Shown here one piece after another: positions 30,124 to 42,900 of a DNA stretch of 64,000 nucleotides. Position 1 is the first letter of the stretch, and each line of letters opens with the position of its first letter. This DNA comes from Brassica napus. Its lineage: Eukaryota > Streptophyta > Magnoliopsida > Brassicales > Brassicaceae. Location: NCBI RefSeq assembly GCF_020379485.1, contig NC_063435.1:4272162-4336161 (forward strand). Direction: 5' to 3'. The notes under the pieces were generated by a model. That model was not told where the DNA came from and made no database searches. It worked only from the letters and a program-made list of their open reading frames with translations. The translations under genes were made by a program, and so were the position numbers.

Positions 30124-32566
30124 ATGAAGGAATCATTCAAAGTGTGTTTCTGTTGTGTAAGAAGCTTCAAAGTGAAAACAAGCGAGCCACCTCAGGAAAT
30201 CAAGACACTCTTCGAGGATTACTCCGGAGACGGCAGGATGTCTGTAGATGAGATGCTCAGGTTCGTCATCCAAGTTCAAGGAGAAAAACACGCTGATTCA
30301 AACTACGTGAAGGATATTTTCCACAGGCTCAAACATCACGGCGTTTTCCACCCTCGTGGGATCCATCTTGAAGGATTCTACCGTTATCTCCTAAGCGATT
30401 TCAACTCTCCGTTGCCTCCTTCAGGCGAGGTAAGGTTCAAAAGATAAGATCTGTTTGGTTTGAGAGAGGTTTTGGTTTACTTGTGTGTCTATGGTTTTTA
30501 GGTTTGGCAAGATATGAATCAGCCTTTGTCTCATTACTTCTTGTACACGGGACATAACTCTTACTTGACTGGGAATCAACTCAACAGTAGAAGCAGCACA
30601 GGACCGATTGTGAAAGCACTTAGAAGTGGAGTTCGTGTCATCGAGCTTGATTTATGGCCTAACTCTTCTGGAACCGAAGCGGAAGTTCGTCATGGCGGGT
30701 CTGAATCTTACCATCAATCAAAACCCTTCTTGAATAAATAGTTCTTGATTTTTTTTTTGGTTGATCTCAGGACGTTAACAAGTACAGAAGATCTGCAGAA
30801 ATGTCTTAACGCTGTAAAGGAGAACGCCTTTGCGGTATCTGAGTATCCTGTTGTACTTACCTTAGAAGATCATTTGCCTCCAGATCTTCAGAAGAAAGTC
30901 GCTAAGGTAAGATTCTGATAAATCATGCAATTTTGTGTTAGAACGTTGAGCTTTGTTGATGGTGGAAATGTTTGTAGATGGTGAGTAAGACTTTTGGAGG
31001 AACATTGTTTCGATGTACGGATGAATATAAAGAGCGTTTTCCTTCACCAGAAGCACTCAAGAACAAGATCTTGATCTCAACAAAGCCACCAAAAGAGTAT
31101 CTTCAGACCCAAGTCTCTCAAAGTGCAACAACAGATGAATCCGTAAAAGCTAAAGTAAGAACTTTGGGCATAGCCTGGTGAAACATTCGTCTTGACCTCC
31201 AAATTTTAAAAATATATTATACATAGGTTGCATGGTCCCCAAATTGTCGAAAAAGTATTTTTATTAAAATTAACGTAAAAATGTTATGGTTCTTCTAAAT
31301 CTCATATCCGGTCCATAACAAAATAGAGCTAAAGTAACCATTAGTATTTTATTAAATGAGTTTCTTAGGTTTCTTTTTGTGTTGTGACAGAAAGTTGCAG
31401 ATGCAGAAGAACTGATTCAAGAAGAAGATGAGGAGACTGTAGCGATAGAATACAGAGACTTGATCTCAATTCACGCTGGGAACCGCAAAGGAGGGTTAAA
31501 GAACTGCTTGAACGGGGATCCTAACCGAGTCATACGGTTAAGCATGAGCGAGCAGTGGCTAGAAACTCTGGCTAAAAACCGTGGATCCGATTTAGTGAAG
31601 TTCACGCAAAGGAATATTCTAAGGATATTTCCCAAGACTACACGTTTTGACTCATCAAACTATGATCCACTCGTTGGATGGATTCATGGTGCCCAAATGG
31701 TTGCCTTCAATATGCAAGTAAGATGACTAGATGTCCAATAGAAAGGAAAGATTAGTATAAATGGTTATTATACTTGGTGTTTGTGTAAATGCAGAGTCAT
31801 GGGAGGTTCTTGTGGATGATGCAAGGAATGTTTAAAGCCAATGGTGGTTGTGGCTATGTTAAAAAGCCTGATGTTTTGCTCTCCAATGGTCTTGGAGGTG
31901 AAAGTTTTGACCCTTCCAGTAAAAGTCTCCAGATCAAGACAGTACTTAAGGTTTTGTCTTTCTCTCTGTTTCTGATCTGTCTCCTTTTCATATCTTCCTT
32001 GGTCTACAAGAAAGCATCTTAGCTTTGTGTAATGTGAATGTGATGTATGATTAGGTAAAGATCTACAATGGAGAAGGATGGAATCTGGATTTTCCTCAAG
32101 ATTATTTTGATAGATACTCTCCTCCTGATTTCTACGCAAAGGCAAGTGTTCACTCATAAGAAGCATGCAGCTAATAAAATAACTAAAGAAGTTCAGTTTT
32201 TAAGAGCCCTAACAGGTTTCTTGTCTTTCAAGTCACCCGTCTTACGTGCTCATGGTTTTGTTTCAGATCGGAATCGCAGGGATACCTTTAGACACAACGA
32301 GTTACAGAACAGAAACAGACACAGACGAATGGTTTCCAGTTTGGGACAAAGAGTTCGAGTTCCCATTGCGTGTTCCCGAGTTAGCGCTTTTGTATATCAC
32401 AGTCAAAGACTACGACAGTAACACTCAGAACGATTTTGCCGGACAGACATGTCTTCCGTTGTCGGAGATCAGGCCCGGAATTCGTGCCGTCCGGCTCCAT
32501 GATCGTGCCGGAGAGGTCTTGAAGCACGCGAGACTGCTCGTGCGGTTTGTCTTGGAGCCTCGTTAG
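30124..32566 (+). CDS. PLC1: Phosphoinositide-specific phospholipase C 1 (PLC1, At5g58670-like)
   Basis: Eight exons: 30124-30429, 30502-30698, 30771-30906, 30978-31154, 31391-31717, 31795-31950, 32055-32141, 32267-32566; 561 aa, the length expected of PLC1. The start [13 protein letters not shown] matches the family. Order: truncated EF-like N-terminus; X domain with catalytic His ([13 protein letters not shown], His about 120; VRHGG, His about 166); an acidic X-Y linker ([10 protein letters not shown]); Y domain ([41 protein letters not shown]); and a C2 domain ending [11 protein letters not shown]. In Arabidopsis PLC1 is induced by drought, salt and abscisic acid and yields inositol phosphate signals; that is family knowledge, not visible here. 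Intron 7 starts with GC (GCAAGT) instead of GT. It lies downstream of the ARM gene, as in Arabidopsis. Confidence 0.95.
31160..31335. repeat. Dispersed repeat in PLC1 intron 4
   Basis: Stretch with GGCATAGCCTGGTGAAACAT, a CCTCCAAATTTTAAAAATA block and CATATCCGGTCC, similar to the repeat in intron 5 of the other PLC gene (18948-19070). Confidence 0.4.
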
Positions 32567-34308
32567 ACGTTTTGTTGATGTTACGTCAATAAATGAAGTG
32601 TCCTACTAAGCCACAGGATAAGTAGAAATGAAAAAAAAAAACAATTGATTAAAGATCAGTAAATTTGTAAAATGTGTGATTATTGTTTTAAAAATCTGTT
32701 CAAGTTGATAATAAAATTTGTTTTAAGCAGTCGATGTGGTCCACTAACCACTAATACCAATTGATTTCATTGTGGCAACTCACTAAAGCAAAGTTGTATT
32801 ATGACAATAATATTGAAGATTCATAGTAAAGCAGATTGCTTAATTATGACAACTATCACTAAGTCCTAAAGCAATTGCTTTTGTTATGTTATAAAACAAT
32901 TTTTAAAAGACTAGTTTAAAAATTACATTTTTCCCAATAGAAAAACCAGTAGGTTCATCGTTGAATGGTTGTAAAATGTAAAGTGACACAAAGAATTACT
33001 AATAAATTCTCTAAATTCATCATGCCAGCTCAAAATTATTTGAGACTATCAAAAAGAATATTCGGCTTTTTGTATGTTAGCTTTTCTTTTGTTTTGAGTC
33101 TTTTTTTCCTTTCTATGTTTTATTGACGATATATTCATGTGGATATTTCCTGCAGGTCTGGCTCGGATGCCTAAATCGAACTAAAACAAAAACGATTCAT
33201 TTTATATTTTAATCAAAAATCGATATATAAATCAAACCCAATCCAAATAGAAACAAAAACTGACCATGCCAAAAAAAAACTAAGCAGAACAAATCCCAAA
33301 AATGCATCTAAAAATAATGATATCTCAATTTCTATAAATGAATGTTTTTAAATTCGATCCGAACATTGGATCAGATTATTTTATGGATCACCGGATCGCT
33401 AGGTAGATCATAATTGAACCACAAAGCAATATACTTTATGGGTCATTAGTTATTTGATCGATGTAGTTAAATTGCGGATCAATAAATTATAATATATAGT
33501 TATATACTCCCTCTGTTTTTAATTATAAGTAATTTTACTTAAAAGCACAAATATTTAGAAAGTTGTTATCTAAAAAAATATATCATTTAATCAATTAATT
33601 CAACCAATTATAAAAAGCTTAATATTATTTTATTGGTCACACAATATCCAATAAATGAAAAAGGTGCATTGAAATATGTAAACTACTTATATTGTGAAAC
33701 AAACTCTTTTTGCTAAAACTACCTACATTTAAAAATAGAGGGAGTATAATATTATTAACCATTAAAATATAAATAATATCAAAAGTTCATGTTTTATTTA
33801 TAAATTATAAATAAACTTTTCAAAATTTTATTTTAATTAGTTTTAATTTTTACTCGCCAATGAAAAATAAATTATTTGATTATTTTTAATATCAAAATAG
33901 AACTTTAGCTAAAAATTAAGACAATAAATAAGTAAATAGTGATTATTTTAAATCTTACTTAAACAAAATATATAAATTAATAACAGATTATCCATATAAT
34001 TATATCAATAAATTTTAGTTTTCTCTATTACATGATATAATGATAATAAGATGAGACAGGACAAGTATCTAAGATTTGTTCAACCATTATTATTATATAT
34101 ATATAATATTATTTTTTAAGTAAATGAGATACAAAGCAAGAGTCTAGAACTTCAATTGATTATTGTCCTTTTCTCATTGGTTTTATTTTTTGGTTTTAAA
34201 TCTTATCTGAAAAAGTTATAACAAAATGATATAATAATATATAAATCAGACACCAAATTGAGTCTAAGCGCTGGACATGCTCTTAGATGCTAAAATTTTC
34301 CGACAAGA
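32567..34308. other. Intergenic, AT-rich, no gene; contains one MITE
   Basis: No coding sequence seen. Holds the 3' end of PLC1 and the Stowaway-like MITE at 33507-33744 (separate entry). Short oxygenase 3' UTR material is expected just below 34309. Confidence 0.5.
33507..33744. mobile_element. Stowaway-like (Tc1/mariner) MITE, 238 bp
   Basis: Terminal inverted repeats CTCCCTCTGTTTTTAA on the left and (reverse complement) CTCCCTCTATTTTTAA on the right, flanked by TA on both sides (33505-33506, 33745-33746). CTCCCTCNGT ends and a TA target duplication are the Stowaway hallmarks. Non-coding. Confidence 0.85.
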
Positions 34309-36743
34309 CTAGAGAAAGAGTGGAGATTCAGGGGTGAATCTAAGAAGGCCGATCTTGGTCCCAAGTGACTGAACATCGGCCTGAACTTGAGCTTCAAACT
34401 CTGAGTACGTGAATGGCTTATAGTTTGATGACTTTATCACACAATCTCTTTGTGGGAACACAAAATAACACACCGAGTGTCTCTTTGTCGTCATATCCTT
34501 TTTCTTCACTCTATGCTCGACACTCTTGTACTCGTTGTCGCTTATCGCCTGAATATTTATTAAATTTGTAAACCGTGATATATATATATATATATACATT
34601 GATCAAATGATTATATAATTGACCAAACTCATAAATACGATTAGTTTACCTGCATCATATCTCCTAGATTGACGATGAGAGTATCAGCTACAGGTTTTAC
34701 ACGGAACCATTCTTCATCTTTCATGATCTCAAGCCCTCCAGTTTCGTCTTCTTTGAGTATTGAGATCACCGAACTATCTGTGTGGACTTCCATTCCCAGA
34801 GCTTCTCCAGCTGTCTTGTCGCTAGGCGGATAGCGGTAAACTCGTATAAGCCCTGTTGACTCCAATAAGTAGTCTGACTTCTGGTGACTGGATAATTCTA
34901 GGTTCAGTGTTTGTGCTATAGCTTCAAACAAGGATACAGCAATTCTAGTTATGTGCCTTCCATATTCCTCTATCAACACTCTGCACGCTCGTAATAGACT
35001 CAAAAGAAGTTAGAAATACTACCAATGAATTTAAAATAATGGTGGATCCACAGTGAATACTGGACAAGAAAATCTCAAGTCTTAAGCTTCTACAATTGTT
35101 GAAATAAATTTTTATGTGGATATACGACATGTTTGAAGAATGTATGTGTCAAATTTTTTTGCTTGGTTTTTAATTTGAGAAGATATATACGAACAAAATA
35201 TCCCCAACTGCATACTACAAAAAAAGTCTATTTAGTAAAATTACAAGGTGCATTAAGTAACGCATTAAAGTGCTGAACATGCGTTACAATAAGTCAGCAA
35301 AATTGACATGCTGAACATGCGTTACGTGCATGTGTGAACGCGCAGGTGGCATGTACAGCATGGTATACTTATACTATATTCCGGTTTATATACTTCTAAT
35401 TTTATTTACATTCAAACAATGTTATTGTGTTTGATCATGTATATTTTTATTAATGTTAAAATGCTGCAACGGCTAACCCATTACTTCTTATAACTTCTTT
35501 TGTTTCATAATATAAGTTTTTTAGTTAAAGAAAAGCTTTTTAGTAGTACTGTTTTAAAATATGTCATTTTATATTTTAATACTTTTTTGAATAAATGTAA
35601 AATTTGTATATACCAAAAAACTGCTTTATATCGAGTGCCGCATCATGTTTTTAGAGATTGCAACAGAAAAGTATATTTACTCCCTACTACCAAACGAGTA
35701 AGAAAGAATGCCACCCAGTTTGCTCCCTCCCATCACAGTTAATACTTTTAATTCTTTAGTATTTTTTTCATTTTTATGTTTGATTTAAAACCTTATAAAA
35801 AAAATTAGTGGAAATTTTGACCAAAATAAAAAATTTAGTCGCCAAAAAATTTAATCAAGTTGTTAAATTTCACAAAACATCTCATTAGATCATGCACTCA
35901 CCAAGATATAAAAAAGATTTCATTGTCTGCATACGAAAAAGTAAACATCTCGTCAATCAATCCCCATGCACGACTCACTATGTCACACTGTTTATCCACA
36001 GCACCACTCATACTACAAGTCTACAACTCATATTAGAATATCTTATTCTATAACATTGATATCATCATACATACATCTCGAAATTTATTAATATACATAA
36101 CTAAATAACCACGTTCATAGAAGTTTTTTATCGTTTGTTAGCTAGCTAGCTAGCTATATTTTAATTATTGAGCACTATCAAGTGTTTGATTGATTGATTA
36201 AATTAATAAAAAAGCATTAATAATTTAATCAGTACCTAGGAAAGAACAAAACAAGGTCGTACGTTACCTGAAAAGTTCTAACTCTGAACGTTGAGCATCA
36301 TCGTCACAGAAAGTAGAAGCTGGAAGCTTCGAGAGAGGAACGTTGAAACCTTCGACCATACTTGCGTTCGAAGCCTGAGCTCCCCTCTTCAGTGCATCTC
36401 CTGAACGATTCAAAGCAGGTGTTCCCCAGAAATACGACATCGGAGAGTTAACGGCGGCGAATAATTTCTGTTTGTTCTCAAACGGTAGACTCAGCAACGA
36501 TTCCGAGATCTCTTGAAGCTGTGACATCAACGGCAACGGTACTCCGTGATTCTTTAGACGGAATATTCCCCAGTCTCTGCATGCCTCTGTTAGTATCTCC
36601 TTGTCCAAACACTCAAAATCGATAACCGGGATGTCGATATCCTTGTCGTGGACACAAACCGGTTCGATCTCCGCCGTAGCTGATCGAGCTCCGTCGTTGA
36701 TTACACGGCGGAAAGCCGGCGGATATGACTCAGTGATACTCAT
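34309..36743 (-). CDS. 2-oxoglutarate/Fe(II)-dependent dioxygenase (At5g58660-like; possible GA2ox9)
   Basis: Three exons on the minus strand: 36743-36268, 34980-34650, 34548-34309, giving 348 aa in frame; intron 1 is about 1.3 kb. N-terminal DIOX_N domain (IPVIDFECLDKEILTEACRD, WGIFRLKNHGVP). The core has the Fe(II) facial triad HTD in MEVHTDSSVISIL and the distal His in YKSVEHRV, plus an R-x-S for 2-oxoglutarate (KRHSVCYF). The upstream RVYRYPP motif is typical of plant hormone and flavonoid oxygenases. The Arabidopsis counterpart is annotated as a 2OG oxygenase and, as I recall, has been named GA2ox9 (gibberellin catabolism); I cannot confirm substrate here, so no symbol is given. Catalytic residues are complete and the frame is open, so it is probably functional. 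Confidence 0.87.
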
Positions 36744-38391
36744 CTCTCCTCTCTCTCTCTCAAGATCTCTATCTCTCTTCTTTATTTATCCTTCAAAAGT
36801 TCCAATAAAATTACTTGGAAACAATTAAAGTATTTGTGTATATATTGGGTGCATTTACTTTTGTTAAGTATCGGTTATTTTGTAATATAATATGAACTTT
36901 CCTTATGGTATAATATATCTTGCTGAAATGTGGACATTGTTACTTGTCACGGATTGATATTTTTGCGACCAAATAAGGCATAGATTCTATCTAAACAAAA
37001 AACCAAGTTGCATGCTAGATTGATACGTGTACCGTATATTCATAGCTGTCGGTCCATCTTTCATAAACTTACATTTTCTTTCTAAATTCGTCAAAACTGT
37101 GTTTTGTGTTTTATAGCGAAATCTAGAAGAAGTTATTACACTAATACAACAGTTTTTTTTTTGTTGGTAAAATGCCCCAATACAGCAGTTGTTTTGGGTT
37201 GAATTTACTCTTTTTATTTTCTATCGGTTTAGCCAGGAACTCGGTTAAGGAGCTGATCAATGAACCAAATAATAAAACTGGTGCTTTAGCTTATCTTCAA
37301 AGAATCTCCAGTCGAGTTGCTGAAGAATACCGTTGAAAAGTCGTTGTAATATGAGATACGATTCTGTTGTGGATGTTACAAATAAATCATCATAAACGAA
37401 ATAACGAATATATATAGAGAATTGTTCAGGGCTAGTCGATTGTAGTGTGCGATAATATGTGACTTTTTTGGGGTAGTATAATATGTGGTAACTTCTCTCT
37501 GACTCTCTATATATAAGATTTTGAGTGTGCCTATATGAGTTGGAGTTTTCTGTCAAAACTTTAATTGGCCTTGGTGGATTCCTAGATTCGGTCTCGGCCA
37601 AATGTAAGCGCGGTCACTTTCTTGATGATTCTTGAACTCGTAAACTGTGTGTTTTTTTTTCGCTTATATTCATAAACAGTCGCAAGCTTGTTGTGCATTT
37701 TTCAGTTCACTATCTTTTTCGTGAGTGATGGGCACTTAACAAAGAATTGTCATGACAGCCGTTTTCAAGTCTTGTCATTTTCTTCCAACTATTAACAAAG
37801 AATTATTATGCGTTTCAAGTACATTATACATCCACTGTACATGTGAAATACTGCAAAAACAAAAAGTCTTGATATTATATGTCTATGATTTTCTTTTATT
37901 CAACAATAAAATAGTAGTATAAGATTGGTTAATAGAGAAATGTGTAAAGATCTTTAAGTTTTTTTTTTTGAAAAAAAACAAAGATCTTTAAGTTGCATAG
38001 CGTTCCTCGTCTTGTTCTCTTGCTTTATGTTCACGTAAAATCTTCCCCATTGCTCCCTACTTACTTTCTTTTCTACGCTAACTTTCATGTGAACTCCATC
38101 ACCAACTTTGCTTCTATTAGTATTTCGTGTCCCCTTTGTAAGATTTCTTTTTTAAATGTATTGAGAATATTTTGTATTAATGATAATAGGTGTGGGTTTT
38201 GTATATTCTTGAACAAATTTTCTGATTATATGGGTTGTATATGCAAACAAATGATATTTCTTTTTTTTAATTGTCAATACATAAATCGCATCTTTTATGG
38301 CATTTTAATGTTGTTTTGATTTTCCCTATACACTTCAATCTACACAGACATATATATAAACAGTCCAACCAATAAAGAAATCACGATCTTA
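36744..38391. other. Intergenic, no gene supported
   Basis: Contains the divergent upstream regions of the oxygenase (minus) and the ATL63 relic (plus). The Arabidopsis peptide-hormone gene PSY1 (At5g58650) would be expected hereabouts, but I see no open frame with its features. The minus-strand frame 37257-37601 has no recognisable domain. Confidence 0.45.
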
Positions 38392-39112
38392 ATGACTGTA
38401 GGAAGCAGTCTCTCGAACATTCTGAAAATCGTATCTTCGGACAACTCTAGTGTCATCTTAGCTGCTCTCCTCTTCCTTCTCTTACTCGCCCTCTTCGTCT
38501 TTCTTCTCCATTTCTACTCCTGCTCTTCCTGTTCACACTCCGCCCAAGAGTTCTCCGCCGCTCAACGCCGTCGTAGAAGAAGAAGAACCGTTACAAGGAC
38601 AACAATCATTACTCCTATTCCACTAGGAGGTTTCTACGGTGGAGTTTCTGCTGCTGCAAGAAGCGATGACAAAGGTTTGGATGCTTCAGTGATTTCGTCC
38701 ATTCCTCTGTTCGTTTACAAAGATGATGACGAGAAAGAAGAGAAAGACAGAGGAGTGTGTGATATGTCTTGGTTTGTGGGAAGTGAGAGATTTTGGAAGA
38801 AAGTTGAGAATCTGCGGACATGGGTTTCACGTTGAGTGTATAGATATGTGGTTGTCTTCTCATTCTACATGCCCTCTCTGTCGATCCCCTGTTCTCCCCG
38901 TCTCAGATCAAGACAACCTCAAGCCGGCCGCTAATGGCGTGGAAGCAGAAGAAGTAGAGGTCAGATTGCAACTGTTTCAAGCTGGCGGAGAAGAGAATGT
39001 CTCCGTCGATGATCTCAAGAAAGGAGTTGACGACGTAGTCGGAGAAGGAGAGGTTATAATTGAAGTGTTAGATGAGGAAATCAACGTGGGAGGGATCAGA
39101 GATCAACGTCAT
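38392..39112 (+). pseudogene. ATL63-type RING-H2 E3 ligase, 5' part, frameshifted and cut by Copia 2
   Basis: The first open frame (ATG 38392, MTVGSSLSNILKIVSS) has an N-terminal transmembrane helix (VILAALLFLLLLALFVFLL), a basic stretch and a GLD-like segment ([19 protein letters not shown]), as in ATL ligases. Near 38746 an extra base shifts the frame; the RING-H2 domain ([32 protein letters not shown]) continues in another frame, with all Cys/His zinc ligands present. The RING frame has its own upstream ATG, at 38723, but lacks the membrane anchor. The acidic C-terminal tail stops at the Copia target duplication (39108-39112). ATL proteins are membrane ubiquitin ligases in defence and stress responses. 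Position matches At5g58580 (ATL63). Confidence 0.85.
39108..39112. repeat. Copia 2 target-site duplication (GTCAT), left
   Basis: GTCAT just before the 5' LTR, repeated at 44847-44851 after the 3' LTR. Confidence 0.95.
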
Positions 39113-39847
39113 TGTGAAGATGAAACCTTGATGACCAAGCAACTACCAACTTCAAAGTGTACTCAGACTTAACTCAAGTTCTAACTACGGATGGTGTATA
39201 TCAAACCCGAGTTAGACATGCTTTTGGGACCACTTCTTGGGAAACGGCTACACCGCCTCTTCATGATCGTACCGTTGTCCTTTGTGTCTCCAAGAGTTCA
39301 AAAGCACATTTGGAATGTTGTGATAAGCGTGACTTGATGATGCAAGACAGCGTTCAAGTTTGGAAGAAGCGTTTGCGTTAGGTTAAACACACAAGGTTCA
39401 AGACTTTTATATAAATAGAAGGTCTTGTTGTATTGAGAGGTTACAAGAGAGAGAAACAAGATACAGAGATAGTGTGAAGAGAGAAAACTTGTAAAGGTCT
39501 AAGCTTTGTGTTTAGTTTTCTCTAGCTTTAGGAGTTGACAGAGTGAATCTTGAGTGCTAGTGAAGGGCATTGAGATGGGTCACTTGTAGCTCCTTTTGTA
39601 ACACTATCTGAATCTAGTGGATTCCGAGTTAAAGACTCGGCCAGACGTAGCTACCCTAGTTAACGGGAGTGAACTGGATAAAGTCTTGTGTGTGCTCCCT
39701 TTCTTTATCTTCTGCTTTGTCTCTTCAACCTTCTCTCTCTCTGGTTCGAACAACAACTCTGTTTCCTCTGTTCTTGTCTTCTGTTCACGTGTTTGTTGAG
39801 TCTTCTCCTAAGGAAAGTCGACGCCTTTAGGGTAAAGAAACTCAACA
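39113..39847 (+). repeat. Copia 2 5' LTR (735 bp)
   Basis: TG...CA termini (TGTGAAGATG ... CTCAACA). It differs from the 3' LTR at a single position that I found (39619 A against 44618 T, within GAATCTAGTGG / GAATCTTGTGG). TATA-like TTTATATAAATAG at about 39406-39418 marks the probable promoter. Two small open frames in it are duplicated in the other LTR and are not genes. Confidence 0.95.
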
Positions 39848-39850
39848 GAG

Positions 39851-39862
39851 TGGTATCAGAGC
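39851..39862 (+). other. Copia 2 primer binding site (initiator tRNA-Met)
   Basis: TGGTATCAGAGC three bases after the 5' LTR end. Confidence 0.9.
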
Positions 39863-39910
39863 TTAGGCTCAGTGTTTACGGGTCTGTAAAGATCTTACAA
39901 CATCTGGACG

Positions 39911-42900
39911 ATGTCTTCGGCTCGAATAGAAGTTGAGAAGTTTGATGGTCGTGGTGACTATACGATGTGGAAAGAGAAACTCATGGCTCATCTGGATATT
40001 CTGGGTCTGAGTGCTGCTCTCAAGGAAACCGAAGCTGTGGAGGTTCAACCTGATGGATCTAAGCAGACAGAAGAAGAAGCGAAAGAAAAAGCTGAAAAGA
40101 TGGAAGCTTTAGACGAGAAGAGAAGAAAGGCTAGAAGCACCATCGTCTTAAGCGTAACAGATAGAGTTCTCAGGAAGATCAAGAAGGAGCAGACTGCAGC
40201 TGCTATGATAAGTGCTCTTGACAAACTGTACATGTCAAAAGCTCTTCCTAATAGAATCTATCTTAAACAGAAGCTCTATGGATTCAAGATGTCTGAGAAT
40301 CTGTCCATAGAAGGCAACATTGATGAGTTTCTTCAGATTATAACAGATCTGGAGAACACAAATGTTGCAATCTCTGATGAGGACCAAGCTATCTTGCTCC
40401 TCATGTCTCTGCCAAAACCCTTTGATCAGTTAAGAGATACTTTAAAGTATGGCACTGGAAGATCCATACTAACGTTAGATGAAGTGATTGCTGCTATCTA
40501 CTCAAAGGAACTTGAGTTTGGATCTAACAAGAAAAGTATTAAGGGCCAAGCTGAAGGTCTGTTTGCAAAGGGTAAAGGTGACTCAAGAGGAAGGTCTGAA
40601 GGTCGAGATAGAAACAACAAGTCCTCAAGGACTAGATCTAAGTCTAGATCCAAGAAAGGATGCTGGAACTGTGGTGAAGATGGGCACTTTAAGGCGTCTT
40701 GTCCTAACAAGAGCAAAGGCCAAACTCGACCAAAAGACTATAACCATGGAAGAGGAGAGTCATCTGGTGGTGATGGAAACCTTGCAGAAGCTACAGGCCT
40801 CTATGTGTCAGAAGCACTATCTTCAACTGATGTACATCTTGAAGATGAGTGGGTAATGGACACCGGCTGTAGCTATCACATGACTCACAAGAGAGACTGG
40901 TTTGAAGATTTAAATGAAGAGGCTGGAGGCTCAGTGAGGATGGGAAATCAAACTGTCTCAAGAGTAAGAGGAGTTGGTACCGTGAGAGTCAAGAATGAAG
41001 CAGGTCTGAGTGTTCTCTTGACAAACGTCAGGTACATTCCTGACATGGATAGAAATCTTCTATCTTTGGGAACTCTGGAGAAAGCAGGCTACAAGTTTGA
41101 GTCTGAGAATGGTATTCTTAGCGTCAAAGCTGGAGATCAGATATTGCTCACTGGAAGAAGATATGATACTCTGTATCTATTACAGTGGAGACCAGTTACG
41201 AACGCAGCTCTCATTGCAAGACAAGATGACACGGTCCTGTGGCACAGAAGGCTGGGACATATGAGCATGAAGAACATGAACATTCTGCTCAAGAAGGGTT
41301 TTCTGGACAGGAAGAAGGTCTCTAACATGGAACCGTGTGAAGACTGTATCTATGGGCGAGCTAAAAGAGTGGGTTTCAACTTGGCTCAGCACGATACTAG
41401 AGAAAAGCTGGAGTATGTCCACTCTGACCTATGGGGAGCACCATCAGTACCACAGTCTTTAGGCAGAAACCAGTACTTCATCTCCTTTGTAGATGATTAT
41501 ACCCGAAAAGTATGGGTTTACTTTCTGAAAACGAAAGATGAAGCCTTTGAGAAGTTTGTAGAGTGGCTCAGTCTGGTGGAAAATCAAAGTGAGAGGAGGC
41601 TAAAGACATTGAGAACAGACAACGGTCTAGAATTCTGCAACAGGCAGTTTAATGAGTTCTGTGAAGCTAAGGGAATTCAACGTCACAGAACATGCGCTTA
41701 CACTCCACAACAAAATGGAGTTGCAGAGCGCATGAACAGAACACTCATGGAGAAGGTGAGAAGCATACTTAGTGACTCTGGTCTCCCAAAGAGATTTTGG
41801 GCAGAGGCAACACAGACAGCAGCTACTCTCATCAACAAAACACCCTCATCAGCTCTGAACTTTGATATACCTGACAAGAAGTGGTTTGGAAGAACTCCTG
41901 CTTACAGCTATCTGAGAAGGTTTGGATGTGTGGCATTTGTGCACACGGATGATGGTAAGCTCAATCCGAGAGCTAAGAAAGGTGTTCTGGTTGGATATCC
42001 TCCAGGCGTGAAAGGGTACAAGGTCTGGTTACTCGAAGAGAAAAAATGTGTAGTGAGCAGGAACGTTTTGTTTCAGGAGAATGCATCTTACAAAGATGTG
42101 ATGACAAAACAACCTGACTCGTATGAGGAAGAAGATGCTTCTTCAGGCTCATACCTCGATCTAGACTTAGAAGCTGAAGATAGTATCACCTCAGGTGGAG
42201 AAGGTAACAATGATCAGCTATCAAGTTCAAGTGTTAGATCTGTGCCGGGATCTCCATCATCGTCAGTTGGTACAAGTGGCAGCAGTCATGATGCTACACG
42301 CCAAACGCCTCTGAGCTATCACCTAGCAAGGGATCGAGACAGGAGAGACGTAAGACCTCCTAGGCGTTTCGATGATGAGGATTATTTTGCTGAGGCTTTA
42401 TATACCTCTGAAGATGGTGGAGAAGTGGAGCCTGAAGACTACAGGGAAGCTACAAGGAGTGTAAACTGGGAAGAATGGAAAGCTGCCATGGATGATGAAA
42501 TGAGATCTCAAGCCAAAAATCATACCTGGACAGTGGTAAAGAGGCCTGAGAATCAGAGAGTCATTGGGAGCCGTTGGATTTACAAGTATAAACTTGGTAT
42601 ACCAGGAGTGGAGCAGTCTAGATTCAAAGCAAGATTAGTAGCCAAGGGCTATGCCCAGAGAGAAGGAATCGACTACCACGAGATCTTTGCCCCTGTTGTC
42701 AAACATGTATCTATAAGGATCTTGTTGTCGATGGTTGTTCAAGAAGATATGGAACTAGAGCAACTGGATGTCAAAACCGCCTTCCTACATGGTGAGCTAA
42801 ATGAGAAGATTTACATGGCTCCACCAGAAGGTTTTGAATCATTATTTCAAGAGGATGAAGTGTGTCTACTCAACAAGTCTCTGTACGGTCTTAAACAAGC

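Noticed and set aside
37257..37601. Minus-strand 114-aa frame where PSY1 might be expected
   Set aside because: No signal peptide and no tyrosine-sulfated peptide motif; no domain recognised.
39740..39752. GGTTCGAAC resembling a tRNA B box in the Copia 2 LTR
   Set aside because: No A box, acceptor stem or cloverleaf around it.
39157..39799. Small open frames in the Copia 2 LTR, repeated at 44156-44798
   Set aside because: Identical copies in both LTRs; non-coding regulatory DNA of the element.
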